Of a stretch of DNA of 64,000 nt, positions 1 through 42,900 are shown piece by piece (position 1 is the stretch's first letter; each line of letters begins with the position of its first letter). This DNA comes from Mycteria americana. Its lineage: Eukaryota > Chordata > Aves > Ciconiiformes > Ciconiidae. The notes under the pieces are model-generated. The model saw nothing but the letters and a program-made list of their open reading frames with translations, searched no databases and had not been told where the DNA came from. Both the position numbers and the translations under genes were made by a program. The stretch lies in contig NC_134367.1 in NCBI RefSeq assembly GCF_035582795.1, forward strand, positions 55,769,562-55,833,561, in the 5' to 3' direction.

Positions 1-30742
<30,742 letters not shown>

Positions 30743-31300
30743 ATGACTTTCCTTCCAAAGTGGTTAACTTTTCTAAAAGGCAAAGAGATTGTTATTGCTA
30801 ATGCTATAATTGCAATATTGACAATTGGTGGGCAGCAACTTTTCTCTTTTTTTACATTCAGCTGTCCCTGTCATGTTGGGCAGAATCTTATCTATGGGCT
30901 GGCTTTCCTAGGAGTTCCTGCACTGATCCTTCTGGTTGTTGGCTATGCCCTGAATAACCAGACTTGGAGGCTGGTTACAGGCAAAAGGTCTCCTCTTGAG
31001 GAAGCGACTACACCAAACCGGTTACTGCAATGCAAACTGATCTGCTTTGTCTTGTGCAGCATCACTGGGAGAGCACTCGTTGCTCCAGTAACGTGGCTAG
31101 CAGTTACCCTGATAAATGGTTCCTATTATGTCTGTGCCATGAGTGAGTATGTCTCTGTGTATTATTATGGAGCTAATCCTAATGCTACTGCTAGCGAACG
31201 CAGAACGATATTGGCTGCATTTCCGTGCAGTCAGTTAGTTCCGCCGGAGCTGACCCGGGCAAGAGATGAAGTGATTCTCCTACTCCGATACCAGTCACAA
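30743..31300 (+). CDS. CALHM4: CALHM4 exon 1
   Basis: This exon has 186 codons from ATG at 30743 to CAA at 31300, with donor GTAAGT. It encodes TM1 to TM3 and ends at LLRYQSQ, the same splice position as CALHM5. It contains C41, C43, C131 and C162. Confidence 0.95.
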
Positions 31301-32500
31301 GTAAGTAACTCATGTTGCTTCTGTTGCCTGCAGATCTAATGATAAGAACTGGAGTTAATTCAGCAGGCAAAGTGTTAAGATAAAACAGGATCAGTATCTT
31401 CTGCCTTGAGTGCCAAATCTCGATGTGTTTTGAAGCCTGCCTTGTTCCTGTAAGTGGAACTGAACTTTAGGTATATAAATTACCGTGTCTGGCTGTCCCA
31501 TTTGTTACCTGCTACTGGAGGATATATTCTTCCTTGCGTAGTATCTTGAAAAGTACTATCAAGTAAAACAAATGGAAGTTCAAGAGCCAGGGAGGGTATG
31601 AAGTTTCTTCATTCAAGCACAAGAAATGTGTGACTAAGGGGTCCAGGCTGTGAGAGCTCCACATGAACCAAATTAAAATCTTGGTTTTAGATCCGACTCA
31701 ATTCTAAAAGCTTACATACTGGGTAAATAATAGGGGGAATATTAAGTTGTCACTTCAGAGAAAATTGGTTTTAAATAGGCTATAAGCCAATATAGGCTAG
31801 GAATTAGATGGCTTCTCTTCTCACAATAACAGCTGTGGAGGCAAAATCCTTAACAAATTATACAACAGAACTTCCTTAAACTTAACAGAAAGAAGCAGCG
31901 TTACTACATGGCTACCTCCAGTAGGCAGGGACTGGGTTTGATGGCAACAGACCCTTAACAGGCTTATACCTTGTTAACCTTATTATTCAGGAAAAGCAAG
32001 TAAAGATCATCTTAAGGATTTTTCTGATGCTCAGAAGTTACCACTGTGAGTATTTTCAGCTGTAACAGGTTTTTTCTTTTCTTTTTCTTTGTAAGGTGGC
32101 TGGCTGGCTTCTGATTGCTGTGGTAGTCATTACTGTCTTCCTGTCTTACTGCCTGGCAAGCTGTTTCTCCCCACTCAGCTTTCTACATTTCAGATACTGG
32201 AGCAGCTATGTTCATAATGAGCAGGAGCTCTTTGATGAAGCGACAGACCAGCACTCCAGGCTCTATGCCATGCAGCACGTAAGAAAGTTCTTTGGCTTTG
32301 TCCCAGGGAGTGAAAATGTAAAGGAAATCCGTATCCCATCTCTCAGGGAGTGGCAAGCTATTTCTGGACTGGCCTTTCTAAAACGAGTGGATGAGGAGCA
32401 CTATGACTACAGCCTCCTCCATGACTGGGCACTCAAGGAGTCTGTAAATGGAAAATACCTGAAGACTGATGAAGACCCTGTGATCAGAACACAGCCCTGA
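30743..32500 (+). CDS. CALHM4: CALHM4 (calcium homeostasis modulator family member 4)
   Basis: This is a second CALHM-family four-TM channel subunit, paralogous to CALHM5 in this window. Exons 30743-31300 and 32096-32500 join in phase 0 to give 320 residues, against about 314 for human CALHM4. Diagnostic CALHM4-like stretches are AILTIGGQQLFSFFTFSCPC, ITGRALVAPVTWLAVTLING, RDEVILLLRYQSQ and KKFFGF-type sequence (RKFFGFVPGSENVKEIRIPS). The Cys pattern is C41, C43, C131 and C162. Sequons are NGS at 125-127 and NAT at 147-149. The TM segments are placed as in CALHM5. The C terminus is shorter and unlike that of CALHM5. AATAAA at 32977-32982 is a well-placed poly(A) signal. CALHM6 is the main alternative, but the QQLFS and KEIRIPS blocks favour CALHM4. 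Confidence 0.93.
31301..32095 (+). other. CALHM4 intron
   Basis: A 795-bp GT-AG intron with a pyrimidine-rich tract just before the acceptor (TTTCTTTGTAAG). No other feature is seen. Confidence 0.85.
32096..32500 (+). CDS. CALHM4: CALHM4 exon 2
   Basis: This exon has 134 codons plus TGA at 32498-32500. Its first codon is GTG (Val, following the QSQ of exon 1), not a start codon. It encodes TM4 (AGWLLIAVVVITVFLSYCLA) and the cytosolic tail with FRYWSSYVHNEQELFDEA. Confidence 0.95.
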   Translation: MAGWLLIAVVVITVFLSYCLASCFSPLSFLHFRYWSSYVHNEQELFDEATDQHSRLYAMQHVRKFFGFVPGSENVKEIRIPSLREWQAISGLAFLKRVDEEHYDYSLLHDWALKESVNGKYLKTDEDPVIRTQP

Positions 32501-32976
32501 GGGTCCAAGACCCCACCAACACCTTGCAGAAAAGCAGGAATGTGTCTAGCTCCACATCTGACCTGAGCTGCTCTGGAACTTTTCGATGCCTTATTACATT
32601 GATATATAAAGTATGTGAGCAACTAGATCTTGTTAATGTAGTCCTTTAGTGCATGCTTACAGATGCCTTTCCTGATAATGTCTGACTCCCGTGGGATGTG
32701 ATGGTCTATGTCTAGATTAGGGTGGGCTGTTTCAAGCTGCAGCTCTCTGCTTTCTCATACTTGTGCTAAAAGGATGAGTATGTACTGGGGGAGAAAGTGA
32801 TTCCCAAATGCTTTTTCTTTCCTCCCATTAAAAAATTTTTAAAAATTAATAGCTACTTTGATTGGATCCTATGAGTTAGTCCATTCTGTACAGAGCAAAA
32901 GCAGATATCCAGCTTTGTCTTAATGATCCCTAGTGGAAATGCCTTATTTCTCCCCTCCCACATCTTGTATTATGTG

Positions 32977-32982
32977 AATAAA
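32977..32982 (+). terminator. Candidate CALHM4 poly(A) signal
   Basis: AATAAA lies 477 bp after the CALHM4 stop codon and is the first canonical hexamer downstream that I noticed. Its use is inferred. Confidence 0.45.
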
Positions 32983-33898
32983 ATATACTGAGCTAACTAC
33001 AAGCTAAGTCTGTGGCTACAGCAGCACAGAAAAAACATATGGGAAACTTCAGCAACAAAGGCTGGGTCTAGATACAGCGATGAAAGAACTTTCAATTCTG
33101 CTAAGGAGATAAAAGGCACACTGAAAGGCACAGGATGGAGGGGTGCAACATCTAGCAGCTGTGTGAACAAACCCTTTACATGTGGAAAACTGAGTTTAAA
33201 TGTATTCTGGTTGAAAGCAATAGCAAGGTCAGTCTCCTGATCTTTTTAGATATACTTCAAAATCTCTTGGGTGTTTGTGTGCTTGTCTACTGTACAAATA
33301 GCAAATCAGGATGGGAAGCAAACCTCAATGCAGTAAGGTTTGCTTTGCCTGTGAAAAACTTACAATTTAGTTGTACAACTGTGTGCATGAATATTACTGT
33401 GATTAAAAACTACTGAATTTAGTGAAAGAAGGCTTAATGGTGGTTTTGTGTTAATTCAGTGTGGTATGATGTGATGTTACTGCATCTCATCTCCTCTCTA
33501 ACTCCCTGTGCAGACATTTCTAACTCTAAGGGGGGAAAAATGCATACCATAGTTTTTCCTAATGCTTCCTGTATTGCTTTGCCATGTACATGTGTGTGCT
33601 ACAAAGCCATATGCTAGATTATAGGATGCTATCTGCTGTTAATAAGTGACCCCAGAGTGAAGTGGAAAAATATAATTATTTAGTACACTTTACCAGAAAA
33701 TGCAGGAGCCAGAAGTAAGTTAGATTGCAGATCTTGGTAAATGTGTTTGGTCTTGAAAACTTAAACTTTGAAACAAAAGCAAGCACTTTAGAAAATGCAA
33801 ATGATGTATGTGCTGAATAACTGGAGAATGATACATATTTTACATCACTAAAATTCTTAAATTCCCACATATGTACTTCATCTGAATCCTAAACTTCC
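32983..33898. other. Intergenic sequence between CALHM4 and the 1.1-kb LTR
   Basis: No gene or repeat family is recognised. Confidence 0.6.
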
Positions 33899-33903
33899 AG
33901 GTA

Positions 33904-35035
33904 TGCGGTGGGTCAACTGTGGCTGGATGCCAGGTCAACCCACCAAAGCTGCTCTTGTCACTCTCCTCCTCAGCTGGACAGGGGAGAGAAAATACAAGGA
34001 AAGGCTCGTGGGTCAAGATAAGGACAGGGAGAGATCACTCAGCAATTGCTGTCACGGGCAAAACAGACTCAATCTGGGCAAATTAGTTTAATTTATTACC
34101 AATCAAATCAGGGTAAGATAAGAAATAAAACTAAATCTTAAAACACCTTCCCCCCACCCCTCCCTTCTTCCCAGGCTTAACTTTACTCCTGAATTCTCTA
34201 CCTCCTCCCCACCAGCAGCGCAGGGGGATGGGGAATGGGAGTTGCGGTCAGTTCATCACATGCTGTCTCTGCTGCTCCTTCTTCCCCAGGGGGAGGACTC
34301 CTCACACTCCTCCCCTGCTCCAGTGTGGGGTCCCTCCCACAGGAGACAGTGCTCCGTGAACTTCTCCAACATGGGTCCTTCCCACAGGCTGCAGTTCTTC
34401 ACAAACTGCTCCAGCATGGGTCCCTTCCACGGGGTGCAGTCCTTCAGGAACAGACTGCTCCAGCATGGGTCCTTCATGGGGTCACAAGCCCTGCCAGCAA
34501 ACCTGCTCCAGTGTGGGCTCCTCTCTGTCCACAGGTCCTGCCAGGAGCCTGCTCCAGCATGGGCTTCCCACAGGCTTCCAGCCTCCTTCAGGCATCCACC
34601 TGCTCTGGCATGGGGTCCTCTATGGGCTGCAGGTGGATATCTGCTCCACCATTAACCTCCATGGGCTGCAGGGGGACAGTCTGCCTCACCATGGTCTTCT
34701 CCATGGGCTGCAAGGGAATCTCTGCTCCAGCACCCAGAGGACCTTCTCCCTGTCCTTCTTTGCTGACCTTGGTGTCTGCAGAGTTGTTTCTCTCACATAT
34801 TCTCACTCCTCTCTTCAGCTTCAGTTGCACAGTTTTCTTTTTCCCCTTCTTAAATATGTTATCCCAGAGGCACTACCACCATTGCTGACTGGCTCGGCCT
34901 TGGCCAACAGTGGGTCTGTCTTGGAGCCAGCTGGCATTGGTTCTATCAGACATAGGGGAAGCTTCTAGCAGCTTCTCACAGAAGCTATCCCTGTAGCCCC
35001 CCCTCCCCCAAAACCCTGCTAACAAATCCAATACA
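33904..35035. mobile_element. Solo LTR of a second avian endogenous retrovirus family (about 1.1 kb)
   Basis: It runs from TGCGGTGGGTCAACTGTGGC to a terminal AATACA. The flanks AGGTA (33899-33903) and AAGTA (35036-35040) differ by one base and look like an aged 5-bp target duplication. Internally, a GC-richer section at about 34300-34720 repeats a CTCCAGCATGGG-type motif about every 40-60 bp. From memory this is a long LTR common in bird genomes. It shares no obvious sequence with the other three LTRs. Overlapping open frames of up to 217 codons within it are by-products of the internal repeats. Strand is left open because no promoter or poly(A) signal decides it. Confidence 0.85.
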
Positions 35036-35040
35036 AAGTA

Positions 35041-36400
35041 ATAGGACTGCACTGTTTATATGAACTCCTTAGGAAGCAAAGTACCTCTGTTAGTAAACAC
35101 AATCTGTAATTTAACTTTAAAAATCTTTGTGTTTTTTTATTTAAGTAAGATGGAACACTATGTATAATCTGGAATACATGCAACTGACTTGTGTACCTGA
35201 AAGTTTTGGCAAAAACCCCCTATGCTGATGTGTGGATCCAAACAACAAAAAACTAACTGCTGTCTTTATTCTATGTGAGTTCTTTCCACTTCTTCCCTTG
35301 TTTTACAGTACCACTATAAAATGATGCAATATTTGCAGCTAAGAGAAAGAGTAAGCTGTCAAATTCCTTTAATTTCTTGCTAAACTAACTTTTAAATTAA
35401 ACTTCATGTTTCCCAATTTTGTCCCAATTGCTGTCCTGTATTTTTCTTATAGTTTATAATTTAAAATATTGAGTAGAAGTACTAGCTGTATCTGCCATTG
35501 TGAAATCAGCCTGCCAATACACAAAGACACTATCAGCCTGTTAGCATATATAAATCCATAGTACTAGATACAGCTGTAGTACTACAGGCGATTTGGTGTA
35601 TTTCCCTTTACTCCTCTGCTCCCTGAAACACATCATGGACTGGTAGTGAAAGCACAGCTTTCAAAAGAATTCATGATTACAGAAAAAACAATGAGTTGGT
35701 ACTGAACAGTCTAACTGTGCCTGCTAAAACCTGAGTAATCTTACCCAAAATCAATTTAGAATTGCAGTTTGCTCACTTGAAGTGAAAATTATTCTCTTTA
35801 TGTCCATGGTAAAAGTCTTCTGGAAACTCTGAGCTTGTGAAATGTACCTGAGGGAAAAGTGCTGGCCATACGCCCAGGAAACTGATGCACCTTAAAACTA
35901 CTCTGCGTACCAAGTACCCATCAGGGGCTGCTCTTGTTTAACCCTCAAGAGTCTTAAATTCATCCTTGCAGGTAACCCACAAGTATAGGAGCTCCCAGTA
36001 TCACTTGCCTTGACAATTCCTGTTCTGTACTTCCATATGATTCTGCAATGCAACTTCTGAAACCAGTGTGAACGTCTCCTGGAAAGTTCACAGGTGGTTT
36101 TTAACTCCAAGCTATACCACCAACTGATTTTTCCAGCTGCATCGAATGAACTTCCAACTTCAGGCTGAAATGGCATTCAGCTGCCTCCATGGCACCCTTA
36201 CGCTATTCCTAGAGCAACAGTTTTGAATCCCCTTCAGTTTGCTGATCCCTATAAATTTTCAATGAAAGAATAACAAACAGGAAAGACCAGCCTAGCAGCA
36301 ATGCACTTTTAAAAAGTAACTCTGAAGCCTGCGTCTTTAGGTGGGAGTCCACAGACCTTCAGAAGCCGAAGTAACAGAGCCTGACTACCTCACCGATTCA
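35041..36400. other. Intergenic sequence before the RWDD1 CpG island
   Basis: AT-rich. Nothing is recognised. Confidence 0.6.
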
Positions 36401-36823
36401 AACCGCTGCGATTCCCAGCGGGGGAGGGGGAAGCCAGAGCAGGTGTGGTGCAGACGATGAAGACAGCATTTTTCGAGCCCGTCAGGTACAGGGGGGCAAA
36501 CATATCAAGTCCGTTCTGCCCAGAGAGATGAACGCCGAGCGGCAAGTACTAGAATTAACTGGCCAGAAGGCGCCGCACTGGATCACTCTTTGTGAAGGCA
36601 ACCCAAAACCAGTCAGGCTAATTATCTGCAACCCAAAACCAGTCAGGCTAATTAATTATCTGCACCCAAAAACGGCTTTTGAGGCCGCCTGCCTCAGCGA
36701 AGAGCGCGGGCCGCTTGACAGCCGCCGCGCATCCCACCTCCCCTTCAGCCCAAAGGCATCCACCGCCGATCGGGGGCGCGCGGGAACGGCGCTAGGCATG
36801 CCTAGCCGATGCCGGAGGAGAGC

Positions 36824-36833
36824 GCGCATGCGC
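36824..36833. promoter_or_regulatory. NRF1-type palindromic site
   Basis: GCGCATGCGC is the NRF1 consensus, which is frequent in TATA-less CpG-island promoters. It lies 78 bp upstream of the RWDD1 start codon. Binding is inferred from the motif only. Confidence 0.55.
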
Positions 36834-36884
36834 GGGCCGGCGGTGAGCGGCGGGGTGGGGGTCGCTTCGCGGTGCGGGCGGCCC

Positions 36885-36914
36885 ATGGCCGGTGGCGGCG
36901 GCGGGCGACCATGA
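36885..36914 (+). CDS. Upstream ORF overlapping the RWDD1 start codon
   Basis: ATG at 36885 opens a nine-codon reading frame (M-A-G-G-G-G-G-R-P) that ends at TGA 36912-36914. The stop overlaps the RWDD1 initiator ATG (36911-36913) in the arrangement ATGA. The upstream ATG has G at +4 but C at -3, whereas the RWDD1 ATG has A at -3. Whether the transcript begins upstream of 36885 is unknown. Confidence 0.4.
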   Translation: MAGGGGGRP

Positions 36915-36983
36915 CCGACTACAGCGAGGAGCAGCGCAACGAGCTGGAGGCCTTGGAGTCCATCTACCCGGACTCGTTCACGG
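36911..36983 (+). CDS. RWDD1: RWDD1 exon 1 (coding part)
   Basis: It encodes MTDYSEEQRNELEALESIYP plus DSFT and one base of the next codon. The donor is GTGAGC. The ATG has A at -3. Confidence 0.97.
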
Positions 36984-39900
36984 GTGAGCCGCGGCGGGGC
37001 CCGCGCCTCGCTCCGCCGCACGGCCGCGGCGAGCCGGTATGAGGGAGGAGCGGGAGGCCCCGCCGGGCGGCAGCCGCCCCCAGCGCCGTGCCTGCCCGGG
37101 CTCCTTCGGGCGTCTCCTTGCCTGTAGCTGCGCGGGTTGAGTATTTTTCGTCTTTTTCTCGGTTTGCCCTAGGCGGGAAAACCAAAGCGCTCGATGGCGC
37201 TTTTCGCCGGGCTCTGTGTTGCCGGCGTGGGCGCTGCCCGCCTCAGCGGCGTGTAACGCCGTGGTACCGCAGCCCAGCGTGGGCTCCCGTTCCTGCATCT
37301 GACCCGAGTTGCGGCTGGTGGAAGGATGATGCTCTTTGGAGAAACCTTTCAAAAGATGCGGCCCTGGGTGGAAATTGGGGAATTGGCTTGTCTGTCGACC
37401 AGTTTTCCCTTCTGGTAACGGCTTTTCACAGCCGTGGAGCACGGGATGTTTTGGGGTACTTAAAGGTGCTGTTTCCTCTGTAAGTGCGTGGCCAGCATCT
37501 GCCTTATTCCATTGCAGATCTGCGGTGGACCAAAGGCAAGCTTTAATTCCCAGGTGCAGTATGTTATATTGCTGAAACTTTCATCTGATGGATACGTTGG
37601 TTCATCAGATTTTCAGGACTTCCTAGTTACCGTCAAACAATTAAGAGTATCTACCGTGCTAGCTAAGGCAACGTGATTTATGGTGCTCAGTAGCCAAGGA
37701 ATTTTGATGGTGAAAAAACCTGCATTTTCTGTTTCCTTCCTGCACAGTATCTACTCTGCCCGAAGTCCCACAGTGTCTTACTTGGCAGTAACTTCATCAC
37801 ACAGATACTTGCCCAGTACATTTGCCCATTGCTTTAATCTGAAAATCTTTTAGGTTCTTCAGTTTTATGTTAAAGGTGTATGAATTGATCTCTGGTAGCT
37901 GGGGATGCTGAATCACTGGTATGGATATGGAAGTAATACACTTTCATATAGCCTCTAATCTGATGTTTACTCTGAGTTATTGTTCGTTCATGTAATGCTC
38001 TTATGCCCAAAAGAAGAGGGAGGAAAAAAAGATGGTGGTGGTAGTAGTAGTAGTGGTACATTAGCAATTAATACTGTGAGAGCATACATACTAGATTGGG
38101 CATAGGTTATAACAGTGATACAGAGCAGTTCTAATTTGAGGATATGGTCTGCAACCCACAATTGTGTGATGAGGTTTCTCATCTGTGAAACTTTAGATCA
38201 CAGGGCTTGCATTTTGTGCGTCTCTATAGAGCCGCTTGTTGTCTGTCTTCTAGCTGCCTCATTCATGCAATTTCATTCTAGTATGTTACTTGGGTAGCAC
38301 ATTCTTGAAGGAGAGCACTATGTATTCCTTTTTTGTTTTAAGAAGCATTTGTTACATTAAGCTGTCCTAAATATAGAAATAGGTGCAGACATACTGTAAA
38401 AATAGTCCAGGGTCAAGAGTGCACTGGATGCTCATCACATATATCTAGCACAATAAAGCAAATTAGCTTTGGGAGCTTTCTGCACACATTCAGTGCGCTA
38501 ACGTAAGTCATTTGATGGTAGGTAGATTTCCACTTGTTGGAAAAATGAAACTTCCAAAAGAAAAGACTTTCCAAAAGAGAAACTTTTTGGTATTGTTGAT
38601 GTTATATGCTGTCATTCAACGAGAACTCCAAACATCACATCATATGGAAAATAGCTGTTAATTGAAAAGTATGCATGAAAATGAAATGAAAAGTATTCAT
38701 TAATAAGGTAAAAAGGCCCTTAACGCTGTATCAAGAGCTTTCTTGCTTCATTAGTCCTTGAGAAGTTCAGTTTTAATGATGTGAAGAAGTAGTTGTCTGA
38801 TTTTAAGGAATCTGTCTTTCTTTTTTTTTTTTTCTTTGAACAGTATTGTCAGAAAAGCCAACGACTTTCACAATCACTGTGACATCTGAAGCGGGAGAAA
38901 ATGATGAAAGTGAGTTGATCATGTCTTATACATAGGAGGAGTTTCTGTGTAAGCCTTAATTCTATTGCCAACAACTAGGTATACCTCAATTTAAGTCCTC
39001 TTAGGGGCCTGATCCAGCAAGCGTTCCTCGGAAGGTGTAGTTCAAGGATTCTGGTCATCTGTGTTTAGTTTACAGAAATGTTGCACTCTGTCACTAGGGC
39101 TACTTTCTGACATGCTGAATCTCAAATGCTTTGTAGTGTAGCTTCAAAAAGTATGGGTTGTCATCATCCCCATAGTAGCTTACAGCCATGTTGTGGGGTG
39201 ATTTTTTTTTTTTTTTTTTTCCCTAGCAGCTGTATGTGTACCAGCCACACGGGAGAGTTGAGTCTGTGTATTGTGAATATGCAGCCCTTAAGGAACAGTT
39301 CCAGAGAAAAGAGCTGCGAGTCCCAAGTCCCTATGTATTTGTTGGGTATCAGTGGTTGCATGGGCTTGTTGTAAGCAAGCCTTGCTCCAAGTAAGTTTGA
39401 GAGCTGCTCTTCTGGGTTACTGTATAAGAAGGAGGAAACTGGTGCTGTCTCCTTCAGTTTTAAAGGAGCAAGTCCTGCTCAGAGCAGGTGTCATGTTTTG
39501 AAGAGACTGCTGGGCTACCAGAACTGTGAGTCTGGAACTGAAGGAAGTCTTCTCCCTGGTATTCTGGCAGGATGCGTGAAAGGAACTTGATTCTCTTTTG
39601 CCTTGTTTCCATGTTATCCTAGCTCTGGGTGGCTTCAGGTTGAATGTGTTCTCCTTAGGCCATTCTCTGCTTAATAACATCTACTGGACATTGTGTCCTT
39701 GTCATATAACTTATGTGGAGCCCTGGTACCCAACGCAGAGGTTGATACTCCAGCCAGGCACGCAGCATTTAAAGCATTAATATGTTGAGATTCTCTCTAG
39801 ATAGATCTGTTGTTAGGACTCTTCCTCATTTTCTCCAGCTTTAAGTGGAATATGAGGGAAAAGAGATTACTGCTCTAGTACCCACTGTACCACAGGAGGT

Positions 39901-42900
39901 TTTCCAGTTTTTCTAAAGATCTTTCAGACATTAGTAGCCTGTAATAGTTTATGTAAGAGTAAACGTCATTGTCTTAATTTCTCAGAACTCATGCATTATA
40001 TTTAAATCTGTTCATATAGTTTTAACATCTGTGTAAGATGGCTGTTCCTTTAAGACAAGAATATTTTATACTTTAAAATCTTCAGGATGCAGTAGAAAAA
40101 TATACAATTAAAGTTATGTAGAGTTATCACCATAATAATATGTGTTTTTTATTTTGTAGCTGTCCAAACAACCCTTAAATTTACCTATAGAGAAAAATAT
40201 CCTGATGAAACTCCACTTTATGAAATTGTCTCACAGGAGAATCTTGACGATAATGATGTCACGGACATAATAAAACTACTAGAACAACAGGTAAGGAAAA
40301 TGGAATATCTCAGTTCAGCTTGATATCACTTCATACTTTGGCCAGAATTTCTCTCTCACATCAGTTATTTTCTGAGGTATGTGCTACTGATTTGAAACCT
40401 GTTCCGTACTGTAGGGACTGACTTTGAGGTTTGAGTTTGGTAAATGACATTATTGAGGTAAATTATGTTAATGAGGTAAAATATAGGGCTAATTCAGTGT
40501 GCACAGGTACAATAATGAAATGGAAGTGCTCTAGGTCTTCCCCTCTTTTGCAGTTCTAGCTTTAAGGTGAATTTGTTTAACTGTATATATAGTATTTGTG
40601 GAAATAAGCCACTTTATTTGGAAAGATTAAAAAATGCTGCACTGATTCTTGATTCTTCTTAATAACATAACTATTTTGAGGCGGGTGAGGATCTCTTCAA
40701 CCTTTGGCATCAGTGAGATTGTGGAGGAATGAGAAGGAGACGCTTCTTTGGTTTCAGGAATTCTTGATAAGTCCTCCCTTCCTTGAAATTGCCATAATAT
40801 GTTCAGTAGGCATTCTTTCTTTTCAGTTTATGTCATATAACCTTCCTTCCATCAACTGATGTTTTTTGGTTTTCCTGGGAAACTCTCCTACTTCAAAGGG
40901 TGACTGTTGTCTGAGTCAACAGTCAAAGGGTGACTTGTTCTGAGTGAATGTTGTCTCTTATGATTTATGATATTCAAATCTTGGAGTTGTATTCCTATTA
41001 TAGGTTTTGTTTTATTAATGAAAAAGCCTTCCAGATGTGTTGATAACCTGAACACAGGTGTTCATCATTGGTGTTTTGCTGCACACCCATTTGGGGGTAA
41101 CTTTTGGGCCAATTGACTTGAATTTTGCAGCGAGCTTTTGAGACTGGTGCAAAGTGCCTCAGCTGTGTTATGCTGTGCAAATGCAGATACTGCTTTCTGA
41201 ACATACTGCTTTCTGAACATACTGCTTTCTGAACATACTGCTTTCTGAACATACTTATGCATTCAGCTGCTGAAGGTTTGAGGTTCTCCTTCTGTTTGAA
41301 GTTGTCTTCTTTGTGTTGTAGGCAGAAGAAAATTTAGGAATGGTAATGATCTTCACTCTAGTCTCAGCAGTACAGGAGAAATTAAATGAAATAGTGGATC
41401 AAATAAAAACACGAAGAGAAGAGGAAAAGAAACAGAAAGAAAGAGAAGCAGAAGAAGAAGAAAAAGTATGTAAAATAATGTTTTCAACTAAAAATTTCCT
41501 GCTTTTTTTTACATGTGGGGGTTTGATGCAGGAGCAATTCTCGGTTGCGGTGGGAGAGGAACATCTCTCCCAAAGCTGATATAATTAACACTTAAGTGTA
41601 CTACAGAATCTTTTAGTCCTTAAGTGATTCCCCTGCCCCCATTTTCTAAAGGAGTCTTTTCAGAGACATACTGCATGTTCACAGTCCCGTCTAGCAGTAC
41701 TTCCTAAGGTAGGGGCAGGGATTTTTCCCAAATGAAATCAAAGTTGTTGTAGCCAGTTTTTTGCTTGAAGAGGCAAGAGGGGATGGGGAGCAAAAAAGGC
41801 TAGAATATGGCATGCTGCACACAGGCTGCATGGGCTGAGGAAGCCTCTCTTCCTTGGTAGACTGAGTGGGTAGGGTGGAAGCAGTAGGACTAGTCTTCAA
41901 GACTGGTTTGTCCTCTCTGCATGTGTCCCTTCTACCAGCCGCTGTGGAATAGTTTCTCCATTCATGGAATGTGTTGTGGTAAGTCCTACTGCTGAGTTTT
42001 CACTTTCTTCCTCAGAAATAGCTAGATGGTGATGGGACTTGGAAGGTTGCATTTCTGAAAATGGCAGAAAAATAGCTGGGGAAAAAAGCATCCTTTTCTC
42101 TGTCTCAACAAGATAGAAGGTTTAATGTATTTTAATGGAAAATATTTCAGTGTAGATTGCACTTAACAGCTGATAAGAAGTGCTACCTACTTATGGATAG
42201 CCTGTATTAGTGGTGTGTTGCTAACTCTTGCACTGTAGGTCCAAAAGTAGTACACAGAGTTTTTTCCATAAGAATTTCCACCTCAGTACAGCTCTCTGAA
42301 GGGAGAGTCCCATGACAAAAACCCCAGTAAGAGTGTGTTCTTTGTATATTCTCAGAGTTAGAATTAATTTCTCAGAATACTTCACAGCAAGCAGTGCTTC
42401 TGGAATGTTGTAATTTAAATAATTAAGAGAATGCTCATCTTCACTCGTAGCTTTGCAAGTTGTGTTTGCAGCCTTGTTTTCTGTTTTCAGCAACGTTTTC
42501 ACGGCACTCCTGTTACCATTGAGAATTTTCTAAGTTGGAAAGCAAAGTTTGATGCAGAACTGCTAGAAATAAAAAGGAAAAAAATGAAAGAAGAAGAACA
42601 AGCGGGCAAAAATAAATTAAGCGGTATGATTTAAAACTGGTCCTGAAGTTTTTGCGATGTTACCAGACTATAACAACAAGCCTAAGAGTAATTTTTACAC
42701 TCAAAGATGATGGTAGTAAATAAACTCTTAATGCAGTATTTTATTATTGTCCTCCATGTCGCCTGAGGTCTTTCTGAGTGCTGGTTTGGGGCTAAATACA
42801 AAGCTAATAGATTCAGGATTTCTTTTGAAGTCATTACTGTTCCCAACCTGTGTGTTTAAGCTTTTTGGGTTTTATGCCAGAGAGTATGTCACTTGGAGCT

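Larger units (their letters stand above)
36400..37340 (+). promoter_or_regulatory. CpG-island promoter of RWDD1
   Basis: G+C and CpG content rise sharply here and fall again after about 37340. The RWDD1 ATG at 36911 lies near the middle. A palindromic GCGCATGCGC at 36824-36833 is a textbook NRF1 site, 78 bp before the ATG. No TATA box is visible, as expected for a broadly expressed gene. A 30-bp tandem duplication at 36598-36657 marks the upstream edge. Confidence 0.8.

Noticed and set aside
34235-34968. Overlapping plus-strand open frames of 137 to 217 codons
   Set aside because: They lie inside the solo LTR and come from its internal GC-rich repeats. No protein family is recognisable.
36656-37442. 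Minus-strand open frames across the RWDD1 CpG island (up to 154 codons)
   Set aside because: Stop codons are rare in CpG-rich DNA. The frames overlap the RWDD1 start region antisense and resemble nothing known.
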